Assembly (NCBI GenBank): GCA_902362805.1
Contig: CABIXY010000003.1
Location: forward strand, 343,140 to 407,139
Direction of reading: 5' to 3'
Length of the DNA stretch: 64,000 nucleotides
Origin: Eubacteriaceae bacterium
GTDB taxonomy: Bacteria > Bacillota > Clostridia > Peptostreptococcales > Anaerovoracaceae
The position numbers were made by a program, and so were the translations under genes. Of this stretch, positions 24,422 to 31,747 are shown in pieces. Numbering within the stretch: the stretch's first letter is position 1; every line of letters starts with the position of its first letter. Below the pieces are notes generated by a model. That model was not told the origin of the DNA. It saw only the letters and a list, made by a program, of their open reading frames with translations, and ran no database searches.

Positions 24422-25006
24422 TTATAAGTGAAGCAGCGTAAGGATGCATTTGCGAAAAGCGTCTTTTTCAAAGTGAAAGGCTTGAAACGCGTCGGCATTG
24501 CGCATAGAATAGGTGTTCATCAGGCAGTGCATGGCGTTGGCAGTGGTCATCGCCTCTTCCTCAGTGAAATCAGTACAGTATTTTTTAATCAACTGATACA
24601 GCATCTGCCGGTATTTCTTTGACGATTGATTGATATGGGGGAAAGAATTTAATTTTTTAGATACTGCGAGGGATGCGTAGATGGCATACAGTTTGTTCGT
24701 GACCTCATTTTTCGAGAAGTTTTCGTTTTCTGCAAGCAAATAGTCCATGGCAGAGAGCAGGGAGGTGGTCTTTTCCACCTCTTTTAAAGTGTGTTCGATA
24801 TTGGTACCGGCGTAATCATCCCAGATTTCCGCAAAAATCGCTTCCTTTGATGCAAAATGCCGATAGAAAGCACCGACGGAGAGACCGGTTTTTTGTGTGA
24901 TTTCTTGTATTGATGACGCTTCATATCCTTTATTTAAAAACAGGTCGAGAGCCTGTTTTTTTAATTCTTCATGAGTCCTTTGGTACTTTGGTGATGTTCC
25001 GTTCAT
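24422..25006 (-). CDS. TetR-family transcriptional regulator
   Basis: 194 residues from ATG 25006 (GAGGAG at 6-7 bp). The N-terminal HTH is clear (KKQALDLFLNKGYEASSIQE, ITQKTGLSVGAFYRHFASKE). The C-terminal ligand domain is unclassified. It is divergent from the enoate-reductase-type gene at 25185. Two copies of a GTGAATT-type dyad flank that gene's promoter, so it probably represses the enzyme and responds to a substrate or related compound (inference). Confidence 0.9.
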   Translation of the reverse strand: MNGTSPKYQRTHEELKKQALDLFLNKGYEASSIQEITQKTGLSVGAFYRHFASKEAIFAEIWDDYAGTNIEHTLKEVEKTTSLLSAMDYLLAENENFSKNEVTNKLYAIYASLAVSKKLNSFPHINQSSKKYRQMLYQLIKKYCTDFTEEEAMTTANAMHCLMNTYSMRNADAFQAFHFEKDAFRKCILTLLHL

Positions 25007-25038
25007 TGTATTCTCCTCAGTTTTCTTCATTGTGTTTC

Positions 25039-25068
25039 AGTATAGCACTGAAAAAGCAGCACTGTCAA
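25039..25068 (-). promoter_or_regulatory. Promoter of the TetR gene
   Basis: Read on the minus strand: TTGACA (25068-25063), 18-bp spacer, TATACT (25044-25039), about 33 bp before ATG 25006. Confidence 0.6.
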
Positions 25069-25085
25069 TTACCTGAAGAAAATAA

Positions 25086-25163
25086 GTGAATTAAATTCAC
25101 AAATGCATTGCAATGCATGGTATCTCGTGCTATAATGAAACCATAAAAGCGAATAACGTTCAC
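25086..25163 (+). promoter_or_regulatory. Promoter and TetR operator candidates of the 25185 gene
   Basis: TTGCAA (25108-25113), 17-bp spacer, TATAAT (25131-25136). GTGAATTAAATTCAC (25086-25100) is a perfect 15-bp palindrome upstream, and GCGAATAACGTTCAC (25149-25163) is an imperfect copy downstream of the -10; both are followed by AAATG. The -35 lies inside another perfect palindrome, ATGCATTGCAATGCAT (25103-25118). The paired sites next to a divergent TetR gene suggest they are its operators. Confidence 0.65.
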
Positions 25164-25184
25164 AAATGAGAGGAGGAACCTGTT

Positions 25185-27206
25185 ATGAGTCACACAGAGT
25201 TTTCGAAATTATTGTTGCCAGGAAAGATCGGCACCATGGAGATGAAGAATCGAATCGTGCTGCCGCCGATGGGCACAGATGCAGGAGAGGAGGGTTTTGT
25301 TACTGAACCGATTATCAACCGCTATGCCGCCAACGCGAAAGGTGGGACCGGTCTGATTATTACAGAGGTAACTTGCGTAGATCCGCCACTGGGCATCAAT
25401 ACGGTACACTATATCGCCCTCAGTGATGACAAGTACATACCAGGGTTTAAAAAGCTGACAGACACTATTCATAAATATGGAGCGAAATGCGCCATTCAGT
25501 TAAGTCACGCAGGCAGAGGCGCAAATCTGTCTGTCCTTCATGAACTGGGGCAACCAGCGGTAGCGCCGTCCGAAGTAGCGATGCCCTACAGCTTTGTCAC
25601 CGGCCTGAAAGGCGAGACGCCGCGCGCTTTTACCCATGAGGAAATCATCGCTTTGGAAGATAAATATGCAGATGCAGCAGTTCGCGCGAAAAAAGCGGGT
25701 TATGATGCTGTTGAGATTCACGGAGCCGGATACTATTTGGTTGCTCAATTTTTCTCGTCTACAGCCAATCAGCGCACCGATGAGTATGGTGGAAATGCAT
25801 ATAATCGCGCCAGGTTTGCCTGCAATATCATCAGGAAAATCAAAGAACGCTGTGGCAAAGACTTTCCAGTCATGATTAAGATGAATGTCATCGACGGCGG
25901 TCGCAACGGCGGTGTTACCCCGTTAGACGGATTGTATAACTGCTATCTGGTGCAGCAGGCAGGAGCCGATGCTATCGAAGTCATCGCCTGTAATTGGGAC
26001 GATGTAGCAACCCTTGAGGACGTACCCGCTGGCGGTCAGGCGAAAGGCATGGCTCTGCCACTAGCTGGCATGGTCAGAAAAGCTATGATAGCCGAAGGAG
26101 AGGAACGACCTAATATGGAAGGCAGAGGCACGCCTGCCATCACCATTCCGTTGATTGCCGGAGGCAGAACCTATGATCCTGTCATGGCGGAAGGTGCATT
26201 GGCTAACGGCGTAGCCGATTTCATTCATATGGGACGCGGCATGATTACCGAACCGGATCGACCGAACATGATTGCTGGCGGCACTTATCCATATGCGCGG
26301 CCGTGCATCGGATGTCAGAAATGTATGGACAATCAGCTGATGAACGATGGAGAACTGATCTGTTCTGTCAATGCGGTTTTAGGTCACGACAACAACGACG
26401 ATGCCCTGCCTCCTGCGGAGACAAAGAAGAACGTCATGGTCATCGGCGGCGGCCCTGCCGGCATTGAAGCTGCCAGAATCGCTGCCATGAGAGGTCACAA
26501 CGTAACTGTCTACGAAGCGGAGGATCATCTGGGCGGCCAATTGATACCTGCTGTCGTACCGCCGTACAAAGAAAATTTAGCGGATTATATTCCTTATATG
26601 GAGAAACAGGCGGAGTACAGGAACTTTCAGGTGGTGACTGGTAAGAAAATCACTAAAGAAGATGTAAAGGCATTACAGCCTGATGCGGTCATCGCCGCTA
26701 CGGGGGTAGTCCCGGCAGTTCTTCCAATACCTGGTTTTGAGAAACCTCATGTTTATAATGCGAAAGAGGTATTGCTGGGAGCACCTGTCACAGACGATGT
26801 GGTCATCATCGGCGGAGGAACTGTGGGCTGTGAGACTGCGGAATACCTGCTAAAAGCTGGGAAACGTGTAACAGTAGTGGAAATGACGGATCAGTTGATG
26901 ACGAATATGGTAGAGACGACCAGATTTGTTTTGCAGTCACACATCAGAGAACTGGGCTGCGAGATCTTACTGGAGACAAAGTGCAAAGAGATCAGAGACG
27001 AAGAAGTCGTGATAGAAGGACCTGCAGGTGAAAGATCCATGTCAGCTGACACCGTGGTCATCGCCACCAAAGACAGGCCGAACCATCAGCTGGCTGATGA
27101 AATCAAAGAAATCTGTCCCGAGGTCTATGTCATCGGTGATGCCGGAGAAGTCGGGAGCGTGATGGAAGCGGTACGTACGGGTTACGTGGCCGGAAAGCAA
27201 GTATGA
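25185..27206 (+). CDS. Old-yellow-enzyme / 2,4-dienoyl-CoA-reductase-type flavoenzyme
   Basis: 673 residues. About 1-360 is an FMN-binding OYE barrel (PGKIGTMEMKNRIVLPPMGT, QLSHAGRG, VEIHGAGYYLVAQFFS, ADFIHMGRGMI). Cysteines at 374, 377, 380 and 393 (CIGCQKC, then ICS) should bind a 4Fe-4S cluster. About 415-673 holds FAD (GGGPAGIEAA) and NAD(P)H (GGGTVGCETAEYL) sites. The architecture is shared by enoate reductases, 2,4-dienoyl-CoA reductase, trimethylamine dehydrogenase and the bile-acid enzymes BaiCD/BaiH; sequence inspection alone does not fix the substrate. It is alone in its transcript and ends at a strong terminator. Confidence 0.88.
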   Translation: MSHTEFSKLLLPGKIGTMEMKNRIVLPPMGTDAGEEGFVTEPIINRYAANAKGGTGLIITEVTCVDPPLGINTVHYIALSDDKYIPGFKKLTDTIHKYGAKCAIQLSHAGRGANLSVLHELGQPAVAPSEVAMPYSFVTGLKGETPRAFTHEEIIALEDKYADAAVRAKKAGYDAVEIHGAGYYLVAQFFSSTANQRTDEYGGNAYNRARFACNIIRKIKERCGKDFPVMIKMNVIDGGRNGGVTPLDGLYNCYLVQQAGADAIEVIACNWDDVATLEDVPAGGQAKGMALPLAGMVRKAMIAEGEERPNMEGRGTPAITIPLIAGGRTYDPVMAEGALANGVADFIHMGRGMITEPDRPNMIAGGTYPYARPCIGCQKCMDNQLMNDGELICSVNAVLGHDNNDDALPPAETKKNVMVIGGGPAGIEAARIAAMRGHNVTVYEAEDHLGGQLIPAVVPPYKENLADYIPYMEKQAEYRNFQVVTGKKITKEDVKALQPDAVIAATGVVPAVLPIPGFEKPHVYNAKEVLLGAPVTDDVVIIGGGTVGCETAEYLLKAGKRVTVVEMTDQLMTNMVETTRFVLQSHIRELGCEILLETKCKEIRDEEVVIEGPAGERSMSADTVVIATKDRPNHQLADEIKEICPEVYVIGDAGEVGSVMEAVRTGYVAGKQV

Positions 27207-27219
27207 TAATGGAACTGAT

Positions 27220-27256
27220 GCAAAAGAAAACTGCCGACCAGGCAGTTTTCTTTTGC
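27220..27256. terminator. Bidirectional terminator
   Basis: GCAAAAGAAAACTGCC (27220-27235) pairs perfectly with GGCAGTTTTCTTTTGC (27241-27256) across a 5-nt loop. A-rich and T-rich arms allow it to serve both the reductase gene and the convergent kinase gene. Confidence 0.85.
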
Positions 27257-27257
27257 A

Positions 27258-28586
27258 CTATGAATTGTGGCGGTAAAGGAGAATGGAGGAAGTAAAGACT
27301 TTTTGATCGTGGGAGAACTCGGCGATGCCGCCGTACCTTTCGGCGGAGGCTTTGATGCTGGAGAGACCGATGCCTTCTGCATAATATCTGCCGGCCTTTG
27401 TCGAAAGGTAGGTGCCGTCGTCTTGAAGCACGATATTTCCATAGTTGTTTTCCATACGGATGAATACCTTGTCGTCTTTTTCAATGACTTTGAGTCGAAT
27501 GAACGGATCTGCGTCAGTGTCGAGGGCAGCGGCGATGGCATTCTCCCAGAGGTTCCCTAGAATGATGGCCAGATCACTGCTTGATACACCAGGATTTTTT
27601 GATAACGCCACAGCGAGTTCAACTCTGAGTCCAGCCTGTTTTGCCAGAGCTTGATAGCGGCGGCAAATTGCATCGGCTGCATAATTTTCACATAAAGGAG
27701 GCTGTACATTTTTACTGATAGAAGTCTCATAATCTTTTAAATATTCTCGTGCTTTTTCCACTTCATCGTTTGATAAGAGTCCTTTCAACACTTCTACATG
27801 TTGTCTCCTATCGTGACGGATTCTTCTCATTTCCTCGGCATGGGTTTCCAACTCCTCCATGCGTGTCTTCTGCAAATCGAACTGATGGGCGAGAAACTTT
27901 GTTTTCTCTTGTTGTTTGACAATTTCTTCGGCACGATTAAGGGCACTGACCATCTGCGTATAAGCCAAAAATGCGCAGAATATGATAAACCCTTCCATAA
28001 TGCAGCTGGCACTGACTCCGACCTCTTCAACTGGAATCAATAGGCCCTGGGCCCATATACATGCTGAAAAGAGCAGGGGAATCACGCCGATTTTCCACAT
28101 ATTGGGCAAAGAGAACTTCCTTAACCTCGTATAGAGACTGCGCATAAACCATGCGAAAGGGATCCAACAGAAGAGGAGCGGAAAGCCAAAAGCTATAATA
28201 TCCTCATAAACATAGAACCCGGTGGTATATTGAGGCATCCATACGGCGTAGATTGCTGAGGTGATGGAACTACAGAAATAGATAAAGCTGAAAGTCATAC
28301 ATACCAGGAAAAAAAGTTTGACGTGATTTTCTCCTGTTATCTTATGTAGATACCACCATCCGCAGACCAGACACAGCCCATATATAGGAAGGTAGTAGTT
28401 TTCATTATAATTTGTTGCGAAAATAGAGAAAATCACGCTATTAGCACATACAAATAGCAGCGTATGTGTCAATAATAAAGGGAGGCGGATTTTTATAGTA
28501 TCACGCACGACATAAAGACAGAGAGACGCAGAACTGATAGCTTGTAGGGCTGTTATTGAAAATGATGATAAGTAAGCTTCTAACAC
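27258..28586 (-). CDS. GHKL-type sensor histidine kinase (AgrC/NatK-like)
   Basis: 442 residues from GTG 28586 (GGAGG at 8 bp). About six hydrophobic segments in 1-220 form the sensor. A dimerisation helix follows with RRIRHDRRQHVEVLKGLL, where the His is the likely phosphate acceptor. The GHKL ATPase has IILGNLWENAIAAAL (N box), DGTYLSTKAG and EGIGLSSIKASAERYGG (G box). It overlaps the LytTR regulator gene by 7 bp. This pairing is usual for peptide or envelope-stress sensing; no peptide gene is visible next to it. Confidence 0.88.
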   Translation of the reverse strand: MLEAYLSSFSITALQAISSASLCLYVVRDTIKIRLPLLLTHTLLFVCANSVIFSIFATNYNENYYLPIYGLCLVCGWWYLHKITGENHVKLFFLVCMTFSFIYFCSSITSAIYAVWMPQYTTGFYVYEDIIAFGFPLLFCWIPFAWFMRSLYTRLRKFSLPNMWKIGVIPLLFSACIWAQGLLIPVEEVGVSASCIMEGFIIFCAFLAYTQMVSALNRAEEIVKQQEKTKFLAHQFDLQKTRMEELETHAEEMRRIRHDRRQHVEVLKGLLSNDEVEKAREYLKDYETSISKNVQPPLCENYAADAICRRYQALAKQAGLRVELAVALSKNPGVSSSDLAIILGNLWENAIAAALDTDADPFIRLKVIEKDDKVFIRMENNYGNIVLQDDGTYLSTKAGRYYAEGIGLSSIKASAERYGGIAEFSHDQKVFTSSILLYRHNS

Positions 28587-29302
28587 TTTTCTTCCTCCAT
28601 CTTACTGAACATGTAATCCAAATAGCGACTCTTAATCTGCACGCGATTATCTCTGGAAATGGGGATTTCCCGATTGTCTTTCATGAGAAAAGAATCTCCC
28701 TCGATGCGCTGTACGTGATTCATATTGATTAAAAAACAGCGATAGCATTTTAGAAAGGAATCCCTCGGCAAAACCTGCTCCAATGCTGCCAGTGATTGGG
28801 TAACGTTTATCTCACCCCGCAGGGTGTTGATGATGGTCTTGTGACCGTAGACTTCAATATAGCGGATGCCTTCGACATCCACGTTGAGTTCAGAACGTCC
28901 GATATTGACCCTGATGGATTTTTTCTCTAGCTCTGTAATTTTATTACAACGGCCAGCCGCCTTACAGAAGGCCTCCCAGGAGATCGGCTTGATCAGATAA
29001 TGGGCCGCCGCAAGATCGAACCCTTCCGCGTAGTGTTCGCGGCTGGTAGTCGTGAAAATGAGGGTGCCTTTATATCCTTTGCCCCTGAGGATTTTTGCAG
29101 CGTCGATACCCGAGGCGCCTTCCATGTAAATATCCAAGAACAAAATATCTGCTTTCAGCACGTCTTTGTTCTGCAGTAAAGCGCCAGCATTTTCATATTG
29201 TAAAGTTTGTATTTTTAATTTCTTTTCTTTCCCGTAGCGGTCACAGTATTCTGCAAGTACTCTGCGATCTTCTGCAAGATCATCACAAATCAAAGCCAGC
29301 AT
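28580..29302 (-). CDS. LytTR-family response regulator
   Basis: 240 residues. The receiver domain is 1-120 (ICDD near the start, LFLDIYMEGASGID with the phospho-acceptor Asp, conserved Lys in LIKPIS). About 135-238 is a LytTR DNA-binding domain (IRYIEVYGHKTIINT, FLKCYRCFLINMNHVQRI). It is co-transcribed with the downstream GHKL kinase. Targets are not evident. LytTR sites are pairs of short direct repeats, and I could not identify any in the 5' region, which is filled by other repeats. Confidence 0.9.
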   Translation of the reverse strand: MLALICDDLAEDRRVLAEYCDRYGKEKKLKIQTLQYENAGALLQNKDVLKADILFLDIYMEGASGIDAAKILRGKGYKGTLIFTTTSREHYAEGFDLAAAHYLIKPISWEAFCKAAGRCNKITELEKKSIRVNIGRSELNVDVEGIRYIEVYGHKTIINTLRGEINVTQSLAALEQVLPRDSFLKCYRCFLINMNHVQRIEGDSFLMKDNREIPISRDNRVQIKSRYLDYMFSKMEEEKC

Positions 29303-29325
29303 AAGGACACTTCCTTTCTCAATGA

Positions 29326-29653
29326 ACGTTTTTTATTTATGTAGGAAATATCGATGAAGTCGATATTGACGGAATATCAAAGAACGTACCTCACGAAGAG
29401 TCGCCCCCCTGCGGGCGACATGTGGAAATAGGAATCTTGAAGCCCTAGCCCGATTTACTTTAAGTAAATCGTTGGCAGGTCTCATGCGAAAAGCCCCCAA
29501 ATCTCGATTTGACGGACTTGACCGCTTGATTCCGTCATTTCCACGTTTTTTATTATGTAGGAAATATCGATGAAGTCGATATTGACGGAATATCAAAGAA
29601 CGTACCTCACGAAGAGTCGCCCCCTGTGGGCGACATGTGGAAATAGGAATCTT
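29326..29653. repeat. Direct repeat pair of about 111 bp
   Basis: 29326-29438 and 29543-29653 are nearly identical, with only a few differences (for example CCCCCCTGCGGG against CCCCCTGTGGG). Each begins ACGTTTTTTAT and carries two hairpins: ATATCGA-TGAAG-TCGATAT, and GTCGCCC...GGGCGAC. The string TTGATTCCGTCATTTC(T/C)ACG precedes copy 2 and recurs after it, so the unit may be longer. No open frame of convincing quality lies here. The 29303-29776 interval has no gene. Confidence 0.8.
29437..29523. repeat. Hairpin module shared with 34921-35005 (copy 1)
   Basis: Conserved flanks TTGAAGCCCTAGCC and GGCAGGTCTCATGC surround the stem CGATTTACTT / AAGTAAATCG. Ten variable bases follow, then a second hairpin CAAATC-TC-GATTTG. 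The other copy has the same flanks and spacing with a changed stem (CGGTTTGC / GCAAACCG), so the pairing is kept while the bases differ. Confidence 0.7.
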
Positions 29654-29759
29654 TGATTCCGTCATTTCTACGTTTTTTATAGTATATCATGATTTACGTC
29701 GTTTTTCATACGGTTTAAGCCATTATCCTACGGCTTATGAAAATTGTTTCTCAAACTAC

Positions 29760-29834
29760 TTGACCTGTCGTAGTAGTTGTGTTATAGTGAGAATATAAAT
29801 TACTACGACAGTCGTACTACTATAGTCGTAATAG
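29760..29834 (+). promoter_or_regulatory. Promoter and PadR operator array
   Basis: TTGACC (29760-29765), 17-bp spacer, TATAGT (29783-29788). The half-site GTCGTAGTAG lies in the spacer (29768-29777). TACGACAGTCGTA (29804-29816) is a perfect 13-bp palindrome, and GTCGTAATAG lies at 29825-29834. Four similar half-sites around the promoter of a PadR gene point to autoregulation. Confidence 0.65.
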
Positions 29835-29851
29835 ATTTTGAGGTGAGAACA

Positions 29852-30187
29852 TTGATCAGTAGTGACGTTATCAGAGGGTACAATGATACCATTATCCTGT
29901 TTCTGCTCATGGATCAGCCTTCTTACGGTTATCAGATTTCTAAGATGATCAGAGAACTTTCGGAAGAAAAATACATCATCAAAGAGACTACACTCTATTC
30001 TGCTTTTACCAGATTAGAAAAGAATGGGTACGTGGAGTCCTTTGCTGGGGGAGGAGAATCCGGCGGCAAACAGAGAACTTATTACAAGATAACTGATGAG
30101 GGTAGGCGATATTATGAAGAGAAATGCCAGGAGTGGCAGGTTACAAAAGAAGTAGTAGAGAGATTTATCAGAAAGAAGGAACTATAA
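29852..30187 (+). CDS. PadR-family transcriptional regulator
   Basis: 111 residues from TTG 29852, behind GAGGTGAG; the upstream in-frame stretch overlaps the operator region and is not needed. The winged helix shows YNDTIILFLLMDQPSYGYQI, ETTLYSAFTRLEKNGYVES and RTYYKITDEGRRYYEE. The stop overlaps the start of the HAAS-domain gene (TAATG). As in the unit at 7.2-8.0 kb, PadR and HAAS genes are translationally coupled. It probably represses its own operon through the GTCGTAnTA(G/C) sites upstream. Confidence 0.88.
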   Translation: MISSDVIRGYNDTIILFLLMDQPSYGYQISKMIRELSEEKYIIKETTLYSAFTRLEKNGYVESFAGGGESGGKQRTYYKITDEGRRYYEEKCQEWQVTKEVVERFIRKKEL

Positions 30188-31176
30188 TGGAGATTATTTT
30201 AAATTATTTAGACAGTATGTTTGCCCAGCTTCCAGATACGGAAGAAGTTAGAAAAGCAAAAGGGGAAATGGCTTCGACGATGGAAGATAAATATACGGAG
30301 CTGAAGGCGGAAGGCAAGAGCGAGAACGAGGCCATCGGCATCGTCATATCAGAATTTGGAAATATGGAAGAACTGATTCGAGAACTGGGAATCAGAGAGA
30401 GGGATGCTTCATCTAATGCAATGCAAGAAACCAAGCCGAGTCCGGCTGTGAAAATCAATTTGAACCAGGGAAGGGAATATATTGAAGACATGAAAGGTTA
30501 TGCCCGAAAAATCGGTATTGGCGTGGTATTGTGTATCTGCTCTCCCATCCTTCTGATCAACAGTGGTGTAAGAACTGACGCGGCTACGCCGACAGCCATA
30601 GGACTGGTCGTGCTCTTCGTCATGGTTGCTGCAGCTGTCGTTCTCTTCATCGTCAATGGCATTTCCATGTCAAAATATGAATACCTGCAACACGAAGTTT
30701 TTGAACTGGAACCGGGAGCGAAATCGGTAATTGGGAAACTGCAGGAGGAAGCAAGACCGGTCTTCGGACGGAAGATGGCTATCGGCGTCAGCTGCATCAT
30801 TATCGGCGTGATTCCTGCTATTGTCGCAGGGATTATCTTTGACGAGTCACAAGCTGTAAAGATTGGCGCGGCTGTTTCCCTGCTACTCTTGTTCGTAGCG
30901 GCGGGTGTCTACATTCTGATTACAGCTGGCATGCCCTATGGGTGTTACGATGTACTTTTACAAAAAGGAGACTACTCCGTTGAAAGGAAAAAGAACAAAC
31001 TGATCGACAAGGTTGCAACGATTTACTGGCCTGTGATTGTTGCGATTTATCTGGCCTACAGCTTCTTGACAGAGGATTGGGGCAGGAGCTGGATCATCTG
31101 GCCTGTAGCAGGTGTTCTCTTTGGTGCCATAGCGGGTATCTGCAGTATCAGTTCAAAGAACGATAACGATCGCTGA
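30187..31176 (+). CDS. HAAS-domain permease-like membrane protein
   Basis: 329 residues from ATG 30187. About 1-75 is a HAAS-type helical domain (LPDTEEVRKAKGEMASTMED, IGIVISEFGNMEELIRELGI). After a linker, about six hydrophobic segments follow (for example IGIGVVLCICSPILLI, AIGLVVLFVMVAAAVVLFIV). It is the membrane partner of the coupled PadR regulator. The function of these proteins is not settled; envelope sensing or control of PadR is inferred. The 3' end overlaps the convergent gene by 29 bp. Confidence 0.8.
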   Translation: MEIILNYLDSMFAQLPDTEEVRKAKGEMASTMEDKYTELKAEGKSENEAIGIVISEFGNMEELIRELGIRERDASSNAMQETKPSPAVKINLNQGREYIEDMKGYARKIGIGVVLCICSPILLINSGVRTDAATPTAIGLVVLFVMVAAAVVLFIVNGISMSKYEYLQHEVFELEPGAKSVIGKLQEEARPVFGRKMAIGVSCIIIGVIPAIVAGIIFDESQAVKIGAAVSLLLLFVAAGVYILITAGMPYGCYDVLLQKGDYSVERKKNKLIDKVATIYWPVIVAIYLAYSFLTEDWGRSWIIWPVAGVLFGAIAGICSISSKNDNDR

Positions 31177-31654
31177 ACAAGGGATGGTCAGGCGGATAAA
31201 AAGTAAAGACCGACATAGCCATTGCGATGAGAAAGAGCAGCAGGCTGCCGGATAGAGTGGCTGCGGGCATGACGGAAAGACCGCTCTCTGTCAAATGATA
31301 ATCCGTATAGAAAACTGCCAGTGTGGAAAGCATAAAGACCGTCAGATCTATCCAAGGTACGTTTCTGCGCAAAACCTTTGCGGATAAATACAATAGCAAG
31401 ATGAGGACCATCATCCCGGCAAAGAGGGTAACCGCTTTGACTGGGATGAAGTTTTTTGTGAACTGACCATAATGCTCATATTCTATCAGTGCCCAGAGCA
31501 TGTACGGCGTATAAAGCAGCTTCAGTTGTTGGAAAACGCTGCCATCGACAGGCGCTACCACTGCAATGAATGGACTTCGATCTGACCACACATAGGTAAA
31601 GTGAAGCAGTATGCCGATGATGACCGTAAAAAGCATTCCGTAGATTTTCATCAC
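31148..31654 (-). CDS. DUF6512-like membrane protein
   Basis: 168 residues with about five hydrophobic segments. The N-terminal helix is followed by SPFIAVVAPVDGSVFQQLKL and LLYTPYMLWALIEYEHYG; I associate this PVxxSxxxxLKLLxxPxLLWxxIEY pattern with DUF6512 proteins. A YTDYHLTE motif lies before the last helix. The start is GTG 31654 or ATG 31651 behind GAGGTG. It overlaps the HAAS gene tail to tail by 29 bp. Function unknown. Confidence 0.7.
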   Translation of the reverse strand: MMKIYGMLFTVIIGILLHFTYVWSDRSPFIAVVAPVDGSVFQQLKLLYTPYMLWALIEYEHYGQFTKNFIPVKAVTLFAGMMVLILLLYLSAKVLRRNVPWIDLTVFMLSTLAVFYTDYHLTESGLSVMPAATLSGSLLLFLIAMAMSVFTFYPPDHPLFSDRYRSLN

Positions 31655-31686
31655 AATAAATCACCTCGTTATATTGTATGTGACAC

Positions 31687-31715
31687 TTGCCAATCTGTGC
31701 TAAATGTTATACAAT
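31687..31715 (+). promoter_or_regulatory. Promoter of metY
   Basis: TTGCCA (31687-31692), 17-bp spacer, TACAAT (31710-31715), 33 bp before ATG 31748. The leader is too short for an S-box or T-box. Confidence 0.55.
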
Positions 31716-31747
31716 ATTAGTCAAATTAATGGTAAGGAAGTGAAGAA

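Noticed and set aside
29326..29653. Insertion sequence or transposon ends
   Set aside because: The repeats are direct, no transposase is between or near them, and no target duplication is evident.
29333..29665. Minus-strand 110-codon frame over the 111-bp repeats
   Set aside because: Its ends are duplicates of each other because of the DNA repeat; no ribosome site or domain supports translation.
31660..31747. S-box (SAM riboswitch) before metY
   Set aside because: The leader after the promoter is about 30 nt, too short, and lacks the conserved core.
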